NCBI GenBank assembly: GCA_018697195.1
Contig: JAGMWU010000039.1
Span: forward strand, 821,817-885,816
Source of the DNA: Certhia americana
Lineage: Eukaryota; Chordata; Aves; Passeriformes; Certhiidae
Reading direction: 5' to 3'
Length of the DNA stretch: 64,000 nucleotides
Part shown: piece after piece, positions 1 to 14,000 of the stretch
Layout: the number at the start of each line of letters is the position of its first letter
Position numbering within the stretch: position 1 is the stretch's first letter
Translations under genes and position numbers: made by a program
Notes under the pieces: model-generated
Databases searched by the model: none
What the model was told of the DNA's origin: nothing
Seen by the model: only the letters and a program-made list of their open reading frames with translations

Positions 1-1345
1 GGTGGACCCCTGGTCTGTGAGGAACAGCACTCTGCATGCCAGACAGGAATGCTTGGGTTAGCATCACATCTGCTGCTCTACAGAGGTACACACACACTTC
101 CAAGGACCACATACAACAGGAGCCTGCAGTATTAGTAAATATTTATACTGTGCCTGCTCCAGAAGTACTATCAGTAAATTTTCTCCCTCCTCTGGTAAAT
201 GTCTTGCTATAAACTCTGATTTAACAGCCCCAACGGGAATGAAATTAGGATTCATTTATTTAAAAGAATCCTCCCAAATACTTAAGGCAAGTCCCTGGAA
301 ATCAGAAAGTTATAAATACTTTATTTTCTACTTTTCCTTTGTCAACACTGCAGCACTTCACCTTGTTTTGCAGACATAAGCCATGTTAAAAAAAAAAAAA
401 GAAATCTCAATCTTAAATTAACCAAGGCTTCAGTAAAATGGGCTCAAGTGACATCCCTGGTTTCACTGGAGGTTTGGTATCTACAATCCCTGTGGCAGTG
501 CTTACACACAGGCAGTCACACTTACTAGGACAGGATTCTATGATGCTTTCTTCCCTACCTGGTAATGTCATGAGTCATTTCTTAGAATATTAAACTAAGT
601 ATTTCTTTATCCTTAAAGAGTTTAATTTTTTATTATTAACTTCACTGTGGTTAAGTACTGAGCATGAGTTGCAATTATATTCGGGACAAAATGACAAAGT
701 TTGAAGGTATTTTCCTGGCCAGAAGGAAAGTCCTATCCCAGGACTATAAAATCTTCCTCTTAATATTTAGGGATTTTGGATCTGGTCCAGATTTTGATTT
801 GAAATACAAGTCTTTTCAGTTTTCCTTTGAAATCCAGGTAATAAGTTAGAAAAAATAATATAAAGACTAATTGTTTCAGCACATCAAAAATACTCAGAAA
901 ATTGGTTCATTTACTACCTTTAATTTTTGATGTAATACTTTTAGCTTTCTTTTTCGAAGAAAAAAGCGTAAGTTCTTACTTTAGCTAAAATACCATTCAG
1001 CAGTCTCCAAGGCAGGCTGACTTTTCCTGCAAAACTGTATTTTAAAACAGAATTTCATTCACTGTATTTTTTCTATCCCTATACAAATTCTGTCTCAAGT
1101 TTAACAGGGTTTTGTGGGATCTTATTTGCACAAGCTATCACTTCCTTAAGGAATTTTTTGTGTTTGCCTCTTGTCAGACAGGTAATGGGGGTAATCTAGA
1201 TTTCAGAGCAGCACAGTGAATATAAACAGGTGTTTATACATATGTGCTGCAGAGGCTGAACATTCAGATACCCTCTCTGAATGAGAAGCAGGATGTGTTA
1301 ATACTAATTATGTGCTGCGTTTTTGTTTTTTTTTTCCTTTTTTAG
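1..1345 (+). other. EDNRA upstream intron (between noncoding exon 1 and first coding exon), 3' part
   Basis: AT-rich noncoding sequence with short A and T runs and no supported ORF longer than 63 codons. I see no CpG island or promoter here, consistent with an intron. It ends in the pyrimidine tract of the first coding exon. Confidence 0.55.
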
Positions 1346-1451
1346 CTTACAGTTTCTCTCTGCAGGTGAAAAAGTGAGAAGTATCTCACTGAAATACTGA
1401 AGAAAAAGCTAAACCCTTGCCTCACTGCATTTGCTTATTGGGGACTTCAGG
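1346..1451 (+). other. EDNRA: EDNRA 5' UTR part of first coding exon, with candidate splice acceptors
   Basis: A pyrimidine-rich tract at about 1321-1343 ends in an AG at 1344-1345, and a second acceptor-like AG lies at 1364-1365 after a CT-rich run. Either could start the exon that carries the start codon. In mammals the coding sequence of EDNRA begins in exon 2, so the noncoding first exon and promoter should lie left of this window. Which acceptor is used cannot be decided from sequence alone. Confidence 0.6.
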
Positions 1452-1853
1452 ATGGAAGCCTTGTGTTTAAGAGTTTCCTTGCTGCTGCTGGTCCCGGGAT
1501 TTGTTCTCAGTGACAGCTCTGACAGAGATGTTTCCAATCGGAGCAACTCGGGAAATCCCCTTTCTACCTTCTCAGGGATTGAATCCAGCATTCTCCTCAC
1601 CACCATACAGCCCCCGGTGTCCAACCAGACTGTCAAATGCTCCCAGCAGACTAAGATTGCTGAAACTTTCAAATACATTAACACCGTGGTATCCTGTGCT
1701 ATTTTCATCATTGGGATGGTTGGGAATGCAACCCTGCTGAGGATCATTTACCAGAACAAGTGCATGAGGAATGGCCCGAACGCACTGATAGCCAGCCTGG
1801 CACTGGGAGACCTTATCTACATTGTCATTGATATCCCCATCATCGTGTACAAG
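1452..1853 (+). CDS. EDNRA: EDNRA coding exon 1
   Basis: It encodes residues 1-134: signal peptide, extracellular N-terminus, TM1 ([10 protein letters not shown]) and most of TM2 (SLALGDLIY). It ends in AAG before a GTAGGA donor, in phase 0. The N-terminal tail before TM1 is the part least like the human protein, as usual for this receptor. Confidence 0.96.
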
Positions 1854-4800
1854 GTAGGACACCATGATCCATTCCAGCTGCAGTTCCTTACGAGTTCCCG
1901 GCTGTTCTCTGTGCTTCCTCCTCTATTTAGTGCTCTTTTGTCAATGAATGCTCTTTTGTCACTGAAGGAAACAATACAACTCCTTTTTGTTCTCTAACAA
2001 ACCCCTTGCTCCCAGGTCTCACCTCCATCAAGAAAACGTGTATCTCCCATTAAAGATGATGTAGCTCTTAGCTCTTAACCACAGTGTGGCCTTGGGCATT
2101 TCACAGGAGCTCTTCATTTCTCAAAGCTGCTACAGCTAGCAAAAGACTTTATGAGGGAAGACTTTTTATAAACTGTTCTCCTCCTTGATGCTATTTTTAT
2201 ATTATCCAATCCTTACTTTATATTTTTACAGAAAATACTCCCTGTGATACGCAGGCTTCATATTATGACTTTGCAGGGAGAGATTATGTCAGTTAAATTG
2301 AGCCTTAAGGTTTTCATTTAATATTCATTAATAGCAGAGTCTCAAAATTATTCCAATTATATCACAGACCATTTCTGAAATATTAAATTTCATCTGGATT
2401 TGTCAAAGTGTTAAAAGGCTCCTCAGCAATTCTTTTATCTGGTGTAAATTTATCTTGTCCCAGTGTTTTGATTTTCCATTTTAATTAAACAAAGCTATAA
2501 AGTAAGGCTTTTTCTGATGCAATTTATATTTACTAATATAATTCAAGCCAGAACATGGTTGAATGAACAGAAATAAGCCCCTTTTAAATATATTTCATTG
2601 ATATTAACTTATCATTGAAAATTTTCAAAGAATTTTGTAAGCTTGTATCTGTCTCTTTGGACCATACACAGATGCATAGCTGATAAGATATTTGAGTTTT
2701 TCTTTCTTTTTTCATCAGAAACATGAAGTGTTTCTGTTTGTAAATAAAACACTAAGTTATATAATATATATAAGTAATTTAATTAAGAAAAAATGTTCTT
2801 CGCAATTTCAGCCCTTAAAGATTCTAAGGACTTTTATTTACATGTGTTTTAAATAAAACAGTGTAATGCATGGTTTTATAATAACTGGTGCCCTGTGGTT
2901 TCAAACTGGATTTTAAAATTAAAGAAACAATGATTTTAAAACATGCATTTTGCATCTTTGTAACACCGTAACTGTTTTATAACACAGATATTCATAGGAC
3001 AAGATTATAAAATCTGAATCAATTAATGGAAAAAAATTCTCTCTATGTGCATATATTATATTTGTTCAGAGGCTGTATGAATATATTGGGAGCCTGTTAT
3101 TTTCCACCCAACCAGGAAGAAGAAAGAGATAGACAGCTTATTCTATAAGCAGCTGAAAAATGTTTCAGGATCACCAGCCCTTGAGATGGGCTGGTGGGAG
3201 GTGTGGTGGTTGGATGCTGCTTGGGGTACAGTGATCATGAAATTACAGAGTTGTTGATATTTGGGGAAATCAGGAGGAACATTTATAAGACTTTTACATT
3301 GGACTTCCAGAGGGCAGACTTTGGCCTGTTTAGGAGACTTATTCAGACAGTTCCTTGGGAAGCAGCCCTTAAAAACAAAGGAGTTCAGGAAAGGTGGGTG
3401 TGCTTCAAAACAGAGATTTGAGGGCACAGGAACAGACTGTCCCTGTGTGTGCAGAAAGACGAGTCGACAAGGCAAACGTCCAGCTCAGTTCTACCTTAAT
3501 TTGGCAACTTTTGTAAAGGACAATAAAAAACGTTCTGACAAATATATTATTGGCAAAAGGAATGGTAAGAGCAACCTTTGTTCCTTGTTGGATTCAGGAG
3601 GGAACTTAGTAACTGCAGGCAGGGAGAAGGTGGAAATGCTTAACACCTTCTTTGCCTCAGTATTTATTGGAAAGACTGTTTGTCCTCAGGACAACTGTCC
3701 TCCTGGTTTGGTTGATGGTGTCAGGGAGCAGAATGGTTCCCCCATTATCTAAGAGGAGGCAGTCAGAGAACTTCTGAGACACTTGGATATTCATAATCCA
3801 TGAGACCAGATGGGATCCATCCCAGGGTGATGAGTGAGCTGGTAGATGAGTTTTCAAAGCCACTCTCCATCAGTTACCAATAGTCCTGGCTCACTGGGGA
3901 CATTCCAGATGACTGGAAGCTGGCCAAGGTGATGCCCATTCACAAAAATCATGGGAAGGAGAATCCTGGTTAACTATAGACCAGTTAGCCTGACCTCAGT
4001 ACCTGGTAAGGTGATGGAACAGTTTATACTGAGTGTCATCACACAGCACTTACAGGATGGCCAGGGTATCAGACCCAGCCAGTGTGGGTTTAGGAGGGGT
4101 AGGTCATGTTAGATCAACCTGGTCTCCTTTTATGACCAGGTGACCCACCTGGTGCGTGTGGGAAAGGCTGTGGATGTTGTGTACCTGGACTCCAGCAAGG
4201 CCTTTGACAGTGTCTCCCACAGCACACTCCTGACAAAGCTGGCAGCCCATGGCTTGGACAGGAGCACTCTGTGCTGGGTTAGGAACTGGCTGGATGGGCC
4301 CAGAGAGTGGTGGTGAGCAGTGCTGCATCCAGCTGGGGGCCAGGCACCAGTGGTGTCCCCCAGGGGTCTGTGCTGGGGCCAGCCCTGTTCAATATTTTTA
4401 TTGATGACATGGATGAGGGTATTGAATTGTTCATTAGTAAATTTGGTGACATTAAGCTGGGAGCGTGTGTCATCTGTTGGAAGGTAGGAGGGCTCTGCAG
4501 AGGGACTTGGAATGGTTGGATGGATGGGAGGAATCCAGTAGGGTGAGGTTTAATAAGTCCAAGTGCTGTATCCTGCATTTTGGCCACAATAACCCCCTGC
4601 AGTGTTACAGGCTGGGGTCGGTGTGGCTGGACAGTGCCCAGGCAGAAAGGGACCTGGGGGTGCTGGTGACAGCCAGCTGGACATGAGCCAGCTCTGTGCC
4701 CTGGTGGCCAAGGAGGCCGATGGCATCCTGGCCTGGATCAGGAATGGTGTGACCAGCAGGAGTAGAGAGGTCATTCTGACCCTGTACTGGGCACTGCTGA

Positions 4801-7800
4801 GGCCACACCTTGAGTGCTGTGTCCAGTTCTGTTCCACTCAGTTTGGGAAGGACATTGAGATGCTGGAGCGCATCCAGAGGAGGGCAACAAGGCTGGAGGG
4901 GGGTTTGGAACACAAACCCTGTGAGGAACAGCTGAGGGAGCTGGGGGTGTTCAGCCTGGAGAAAAGGAGACTCAGGGGTGACCTTATCACTCTCTACAAC
5001 TCCCTGAAAGGTGGGAGTAGTTCAGGTGGGGATTGGTCTCTTTCTTCAGGCAGCAGCTGACAGAACAAGAGGATACAGTCTCAAGATGCACCAAGGGAGA
5101 TATAGGTTGGATATTAGGAAGAAGATTTTTACAGAAAGAGTGATAAAGTACTGGAATGGTCTTCCCAGGGAGATGGTGGAATCACCATCCCTGGATGTGT
5201 TTAAAAACAGACTGGATGTGGCACTTGGTGCCATGGTTTAGTTGAGGTGTTAGGGCATGGGTTGGACTCGATGTCTTGAAGGTCTCTTCCAACCTGGTAA
5301 TTCTGTGACTCCGTGATATTTTCTGTGGTGAAATGCGGCACTGGTTCTAATTTTCCAGTTGAATAAATTACAGATAAGTCTTTTAACTTTAACTGGGTTT
5401 CATATAACATGAAATTGAAACTAGGATGACTGTACATAATTATCAATGTAATTCAATGGAAATTCTAGTTTACACTTTTCAGTACTCCACCTGGAAAGTT
5501 AAATTGTCAATTGGTGGATAAGATTCTGTAGAGTATTTTGGATTAACTAGTTGATGAGAAAGATTAGCTTCTGCCTGATTTGAGATTCACCTGTCTTCCA
5601 CAACTGTGTGACTGCCTAATGGGACATTGGACTGGGGTTCTTAGCCAGACTCAGAGCCTACACAAGGCCAGGCTGGATGGGGCTCTGAGCAACCTGGGCC
5701 AGTGGGAGGTGTCCCAGTGCACAGCTGGGGGCTTGGAACTGGATGATCTTTAAGGTTCCTTCCTTGGAACCATTCAGTGATTCTATGACTGCACCTCCCA
5801 TGTTGTATTACAGTTTCCTCCCTGGTAAATTACCCTTATGTCTTTATGGATAATTGCTAAAGCAGCATCCTCACTTCTCATAGTACATCTGATAGTACAT
5901 TTTAAGGAAAAATGGCCTGAGTTCTTTTCAGAGCTGTGTTTGAGAAAGAACAAGCATTTTTATTACACATTTTTTTCTAACCTTTCAAGAGCTCTGCTTC
6001 TTTCTTGCAAAGAGGAATGGAAGTCTGGAATTAATTTTGCCTTTCAGAATTTCCTTTTGATGGTCTTCTGAAAATTCTTTAGAAGTTTAGTAGAAAGTAA
6101 CCAACAACTTCTTAAATTTTCTCTTTACTATTTTGCAATATTAATTTTCTGTCACTTCTCTGGAATTCCATGGGTGAATTTGTCTTGTCCTATCTTATAT
6201 GATGAGCTGAACTATGGTTCTGATTTGATGAATGAAATTTTCTTAGCCTACTGGAGAAATTATTTTTGTGCTGCAGTGAAGTATTGGATTAATAAAGGCT
6301 ATGAACAAAACTGCAGCCCCTTGACACCAATGTCTGTCAATTTCCACATATAAAAGGGCAGAATTAAAATAACCTTTAAAGCTTAATTGTAGCATTTAGT
6401 TATTTTTCAGTTATTTAACTTTCAGAATAAATTACTTATAAATTACCATATACAACCACCTTGTTGTTTGTCTGAGGTTAGCTGCAAGAATTGTGATACA
6501 GGGAAGCAATTATGGCTTTACAAGGGAGGTCTGGTACATCTGATAAGAAATGCAATCATTATTATAGTGCATTTTTCATATGAACCATTCAGTAATGTGG
6601 TATATTAGTATCCGACATAATAAGTGGTGTCAAACACTTCATATCTTTTAGGTCAGATCTTCATTTTTAGGACAAAACATGTCTGAAATGAGAGTAAACA
6701 AGCATTCAGCTACATATTAAAATAACAAATAGTACAGTGTTAAGATGGCCACATTGTATAGTACCTGTAATTATAACTGAATATCAGAAATAGTTATAAT
6801 CACTTTCCTGAAACATAATGTAGCCTTAACTATTTTGAAACTATTTCAAAAGAGGAGTAGATAATGCTACTGGTACTCAAATCCATTTCACAAACCCTTA
6901 GAAAGCAGCAATAAAAAAGCTATAAAGCTTTTCAAAAAAAGCTAAAAGCTATAAACTTGTAGTAATTGGCAATGTAAGATCCTAGGAGAACTGAGTCCTT
7001 CATTCTATTATGTGTTTATACAATTAACAAGGATATGATGCTGGAAAAAAAGTATTTATGTGATTTATGTCAACTAAAGATGTGGTCACAGGCATTTGAC
7101 ATTTTTAATCTTTCTTTGTGGTATAGGAGGCTCTAAAGGTCCCTGCTTACTTTCTCCAATTACTTTAATTATATAGTGGGTTCCCCTTATTGTTAAGTGG
7201 ATTGTGAGGTGAGTAATGTTCACTGTCTTTTGAAGATATTTGGGATGTATTAAAGCCCCATTACACTTAATTACCACAATATATCCACTTGAAATATCAA
7301 ATCAGTATTAAAAATCTTAATAAATTGAGTTTTACAGGGAGGGTGACAGTTATAAATCTAATCTTAATAGACCAAACTAAGACATTTTAATTTTCAATCA
7401 CATTTTTATACCACCACGACCCAAATAGTCTCCTCTTTACCCAAAACATACCCATCTCAGACATTCAAGATGTCAAAGCCTAAAGCCCCATATCAGTAAG
7501 AAGTATTACTCTGCAGGGAAAAGTAGAGCAGAAAATAAAAGTTTTATATTTTACACTGCTGTAGAGGTAGGGTTAAGGCAGAAGTAGAGATGGGTTCCTT
7601 TTCTTGTACCAGGTGGCATTAGCACATAACTGAAAGCTGCTGATCCAACTGAAAGCTGCATTACCCATCACTGCCATGTGCATTTTTTAGCAAATAAATT
7701 CAGATGCAATGCAAGAAAACTTCTTCAGAGGGCTGCTTTCCATAGAGGTTTTACGTTGTTTCCTAAGGCTGTACAAAGGCAGCAGCAGAATATCACAGCC

Positions 7801-10800
7801 CCACTGTTCCTTGGCTGCTCTGAGCTCTGGCAAACCCTTATGGCTGTTCCTACTGCTGCTCTCATGGCCGAAGTTCAGCAGAGCAACAGGAACAACAACA
7901 GGTACTCACCACAGACATTGCTGTCCACTGTTCTTGCCTGAGCTCGTGGAGCTTGAAACACTCTGACCTTTAGAATGGCAAAATTCTAGCTGTTATTGAG
8001 AAGACCTGAGCTGCCTCTGCTTCCAGTTTTATGAACTTCAGAGAAAAAACATAAAAATGAGTTCTATTTCTTCGAAACTGGCCTACATAGGACTGACACA
8101 AACTGCATTGCCTAAGATCAGAATATGTTTAACTCCTTAAACCATTAGTTTATAAAGTAGATGAAGCAAATTAGGCAGCTGCTTATCTGTTTCTTTAAAA
8201 CATTTTCCTAATAATTATACTGGTATAAAGCAGAAGGCATATACCCAGGAAGAAAGCAAGTGTTCACTGCTCAGACAGCTCAAGAAGATCTTTTCTTGAG
8301 TTAAACATGGGAATTTTTGGTTAGTTAATTGGTATTCATACTTTAGTTGCAACATTATCTGAATCTGAGTAGTCCACCTAGAACATTAAAAATCTAAATA
8401 TAGAAGGCAGCTGACAGCAAGCAAACATGTTCATCCATTTTGTCTTCAGTAAAGGAAGAATCAGATAAGGCATTTCTAGTCATGGACATTTTTTAACACC
8501 AGAGCACATGTGTGTCAGAGCAAGCTCTTCTGAATTGAAAATTATTTGGCATATCTGAATACCTTCACCAATTGAATTATTATTTATACCTACATGGGGA
8601 TGACAATTGGAACTGATTTTGTAGCTGAGACAACAAGTGGTATCTTTTGTGCCAAAGGAGTATAAAGGCAAGCCAACAGCACACAAAAAATTAAGGGTGC
8701 TTAGAAAAGAAACTCTTCTTTAAAGGCAGAATTTTTCGTATGTATAGTGTGAGTTTCTCAATGACGTACCAACACAAATAGGAAATTCTGAGGCTTCAAC
8801 TTAAGAACTACATTCTGGCTTTCAATAAATTCTTATCAGGGATTCCAAGAAGCAATGAACGGGTAGCCCAATGTGATGCAGAAATCCATAGAACCTGCTC
8901 CAAGCAGGGCATATTATTTGGGTATAGGTCTCCATGTGGTGACCAAACACAGCAGAAACCAGAGGTAGCACAGGAATTGATCACTAAGTCCTGAAGGCAG
9001 AAATTTCCCAAAATTCTGAACCATCAGGAATCTGTCCTATTTACAAACTGGAGCTCCCCAGCAGAGTGTGTTTAATGTGCATACCAAGGTAGCAGTTACG
9101 GAAGAGATTTTATATTCTAGGTCTTACTTGAAGATCCACCCTGCCTTTAACTCATAGCTGTTCTTTGGGAGCGGGACCTATGTTCCTACCAATACACATC
9201 TCCTCCCTCATCTTCAATTCCTCATCTCATACACACCCTGCTGCTCTGTGGGTTTGAAATAGTGTACAGCACTTAGAGACTCTAGCTTTAAGAGAATATT
9301 TTAGTGTGTTTTCTGTCTTTATTTTTCAACCAGCTGTACTGTACAGATAACAAGGAATTGTTTTGATTGCGCATATCTAGGGCTTACCAGTTTTGCAGTA
9401 ACTTCTTAGAAATCCTGTCACTCTTTTTAGCAACACACAAAAGAAAACACAACTGGAAGAATAACAAAAGAAATATTATGCCCAGGGATTGAAAAAATTC
9501 CTTTCAACAAATCTCAATGCACATAAGCACACCTTGCAGCTCATTTCCCCGAAGAAGAGCAGCCCAGCTTGAGAAACAGTTTACCTAACAGGATGGGAAG
9601 ATAGCCAACACCATGGAAAGTAATCCTGTTTTGTAAACAGCAAAAATACCACAGGGGAGACACCTAGATTTGTCAGGAATGCTTTACTCCTAAGCAGACT
9701 TTTGTAATAAATAAAAACATTTTAACAAGAACCTAAAACTTAGGATTTTTTTTTTCCCAGCTGTTCTGCTGCAAAACCAGGGCATTTGTTTCCTTATGTT
9801 TCAGGATCTCTTGAAGTATAATCTATTTTCCCTTGTGTAAAAACTATACATTCCCTTACATAGCTGTCTAAGCAGGAGAAAAACACTGTATGCATTCAGT
9901 GAATGGCATGGGACCCTTTGCTACCTTCACCTTTACTCAGCTAGGCTAAGATAAGCAAAATAGCAGGAAAAGCTCTGGCAGGGCAATTCAGAGGAAAAAA
10001 TGTCTTTGATGGTTCTCATGCATCATCCCCACATAACCTTTCTTCCTTCCAGGAAGAAAATTAGTCAGTCTGTTATCCACCCAAAGTGGAAAAAAGACAG
10101 TTCTTGGTTGTAGCAAAAGCAGGAATGTATTTCCTGCAAAGAGTTGAAGAGATACAGCATGTTTTCCCAACCATGCCAGGGTTTTGAATCTAAGTATAAG
10201 GAAATAAGCAAATGATCCCAAAACTGGCAAAAGTTTGAACAATCATCTCACCATGTACTCAATACTGGTCTTATGCCCTGCATTATAAGGCTAACCTCGT
10301 TCTTTGTTTTCCTCTAGTCACCATCCTTTCAAAATGTGAGGTTTTTCGCTTCTGCAGTAGGAGGAATACTTAGAGACAGACTGTGTTCCCCTCTCTACCC
10401 TGACAGCTCTCTCTCTTTCCTGCAAAGTGGTGGACCACAGCTGAGTTGTGAAGCAAGAAATGAAGGAGCTTTGTCTAGCAATGCAATTCTCTCCTGTATA
10501 GATGGGTTTTAGGAAGAAGGGAAAGGCTTGAAAACATGCAATGCATCCTTACCCTGTGACATTTCATGAGGACAGAAGTGTCCTGTTTCAGTCACCACAA
10601 CCAATATATAACTGCTGAGAACTCAATACGTCCTTATTCCTAACTAAGCAATTTTACAGACCAGAGATAGGTGAGACACTTCAGTCAGAATCACCATCTT
10701 TTGTCATTTAATGCAGCTGACTCAGCAGTACAAAACTTAGACACTTCAGTGCTGAGCCAGATATCACCTGGATTCCACCTAAAACACCAGATACCTTGTC

Positions 10801-10901
10801 TGGCCAATGCCTTGCAGCAGACAAGGGCATATATAATTGTAGAATACAATTTAAGACAGAGCTTTATGAAGACAGCTCAATATCTCCTAGAGGAAACTAG
10901 C

Positions 10902-10944
<43 letters not shown>

Positions 10945-11039
10945 TGCCTCAGAATACAAATTTCAAGACAGAGCCTTTACTGATAGACAGCTCAATATCT
11001 CCTAGAAGAAAGTAGCCTTAAAAATAAAAAAAAAAAAAA

Positions 11040-11070
<31 letters not shown>

Positions 11071-14000
11071 CAGCAAAACCAATGTGCTTGAGATGATAAC
11101 AAAACCAAGCACAGAATAAAAGAATTCCCATATCTTTCATTCTGGGTTATGCTAGGCAAGGAAAGAAAATCACCCCAACTACACTGGCCTGTAACCCCTG
11201 CGCTCCAGTTAGGAGATGTTGGTCACTTATACAACTGGATCATAGCTATGAAGACGAAATCTGCTGGCTGAGTCCCTGTCTGCATTACTGTGTTACTTAA
11301 GTCTCAGAATAAAGCAGGTATTTCTATTTTTCCTGAAGATGGAATAGAAGCTGACTTCCATGGTTGTGCCAGAGTTGTTCCAGCAGTACCTTGGAACATT
11401 TAAATACCATGAAACTCAGGACAGTGTCCTAGATGGTGGCAGCATGAGGGGTAAGCACTGTGTGTAAGGAACACAGTTCAGTTTCCGGGAAGAACATCTT
11501 GTGTGTCAGCACAGCAGTAGTCCCAAGTGGATATAGGAAGAGGCAGTCTCTAGAGCACTAGGATGAGATCAGAGCAGGAAAGGGCAGGTATGAAGCCTTT
11601 GCTGCCATCCTCAATGCCACACGGCAGAGAAGGGCAACCTCCTGACATGCACTTGTTGAGCTGAAGGAGTTTTAATGGAGGAGCTCAGAGCTGGCTCATA
11701 TCCAGCACCCAACTAAGTCCATCTATTTTGGGCTGAACTCCAGGGCCCATCTGCCTGCAAACACACGGTATCAGCCTGGCATGAGATAAACACTGCTCTG
11801 GCCAACACTCATGTGGTGGGGTTACAGCATTCTCTCTTTCAGACTATATATAAATTGCTTGGGATGCACAGTGGGACTTGATGTTTTGTACATCAGCTAC
11901 CATACTGAGGGGGGTTAGAAAATAGAAGCAGCAGCAACAGCAGAATAAAATCAACGGAGTGACATTTAAAAATCACTGCAAAGGAATGTTCTCAGTGCTG
12001 ATGTCTTGTTTGTCTTCAGCTGCAGCTCAGGACAGAGAGGCCATATAAAGCAGCAGAGAAGGGAGGATGCTCAAGGAAACTGTGGTTGTCTTGTCACTTT
12101 GCTGAGTTTTTAAAGACCAGTCTTGACTTCTGATTTCAGTGAAAAAACACATGTTGACCACACTCTTTTCTCAGGAATTGTACCACAGCATGAAATACTC
12201 CTGAGTTGCAAACTGCACCAGGGAAAAGGGTATTTCCTTTGCCACATGTCTTATTTTGAGACCTCAGAGATTTTTTAAGTGGTTTTGCAAAAGCACAATC
12301 CACTTCCACAACTCATAGAGAACTGGGACACAAGTAGGAGCAATTAGTCTGATTTCTTCTATCCTAGAGCCTTGAGAAAAAATGTAATTTTCTAAAATTT
12401 TATAATTTTGTTCGGATATTCAAATATGCAAAAGCACTTGAAGAGCAAAGCCAGTAGCTCCAGTTCTTGTATTGTACCTAAGTACATCAGGATTAATTAA
12501 ATTCCTGGGCTCATTTTTTTTAATAAAAAATAAATGTATTATTTCCTTCCGAAAATTCCATACCATGTTAGGGCAGAACAGAGGGAGATCGACTTGTTTT
12601 GATACAAAAATTAGTAAAACTAAAGACAGGATCAGATTTGCTGAGTAAAAATATCTACAGAAGAAAAAAAATGGCACCTGATCCAAGGGAAAGTAATGAA
12701 TGCATAGCTGATGTAGAGTGATAATGGAGTACACCCCCAGAAATGATTGCAAAGTGAATCTTGAAATCAAAAAACTTCTTTCTGGTCCCAGGGATTTTGA
12801 TTAAAACCCACTTGAAAAGAATGTCTAACGACTTGGTACTGATATTACTTCAATTAGTGGGAAGTGTAAGAAACAAAAGGAATAAAATACTTTTAATCTC
12901 AAAAAAGGAGAGCTTCCTGGGGTGTAGGGTTGAAGCGTACATGCTGGAAGCATGATAAAGCTTTCCCGTGAGGAGTAATGAGTTAATGAACCTTTTTCTA
13001 GTACAACACTTTTCTTTTTGAAGCTAATATTTGCCTTGTAGTAGCAAAGTTTTGCAGTCACTACAAAGTGCTTGCTCTGCTTGCTCATTTTACTATTGCT
13101 GGTGTAGCAACAGCCACAGTCAGGGCACTGAAATGAATAGGTGGCTTTCAGTTGCCTTTTAAAGTGTGATCTGTAATGATAAATGGGTTTGGGGGCTCTG
13201 GTTGGCACAGGGGATTGACAGAAGTCTGCTAGAGCTGCTTTTCCATGGCAGTGCCATTTATAATTTAACCTTCCCAGCTTGAGAACTACTCTGGTTGTAG
13301 CCAAACCCAGACAAGAATTTGAAATTCCATGTGACTACAACACAGTTGAACTACTCTGGCTCCTGATCATCCCTTCTTTTCTCAACCTTTTTTTTGTGTT
13401 TTTTTTTTTTTTTTTTATAAAAACTAAAACCTCATATGAGAGTTCTAGGTTAAATGCAGAATATGCTCTGCAAATATTTGTCACACTATTGCAAACCTAT
13501 CTGGAAAACAGTTCTGCTGGAGCTTTCAATGTATTTCATTCAGTCTATAAATACAGACAGAATCCAAGGAACTAATCAAGAGCTTGCAGATATAAATTTA
13601 CCCCCTTTGCTGCTGAAGGTACTGACTACAGTTAAATCACCAGTTCTAGCAATCCAATCCCTAGCCTTTTGAGAAAAGGGGATTTCCTTTCATCAAATGT
13701 GACTATTCTAAACGGGGATACCATAGCACACATAAGTTTGATCCACAGTTTCCACCCAGTTAGCTGAAAGATGTGAGTTGCTAAAATCTGTCCTGAGATA
13801 CAAGTAATCAAATGACAACATTGATATAGCTCTAGAGAGACACAGGCGATGTGGAGTGCATAGCTGCTTCCAGCATTTTTGAGGTATCATTTGGGGGACA
13901 AAACCACAAATAATTCAGCATCATGATGAATTACTATAAAACAGAGAGGGTTCAAAAAATCCACAGCAGGACTATGAGGAGAAGATGAAATCCTACTAGG

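Noticed and set aside
1431..1451. Upstream extension of the EDNRA frame from a TTG
   Set aside because: The ATG at 1452 opens a proper signal peptide and aligns with the known N-terminus; TTG starts are not expected here.
3143..5300. Multiple ORFs (up to 163 codons) as a host gene
   Set aside because: They are pieces of a CR1 ORF2 in three frames, in the expected order, and broken by stops.
12825..13304. 159-codon - strand ORF with a CxxC segment ([10 protein letters not shown]) resembling a zinc finger
   Set aside because: Only one CxxC and no correctly spaced His pair; it lies inside an AT-rich EDNRA intron with no splice or start context. Likely chance.
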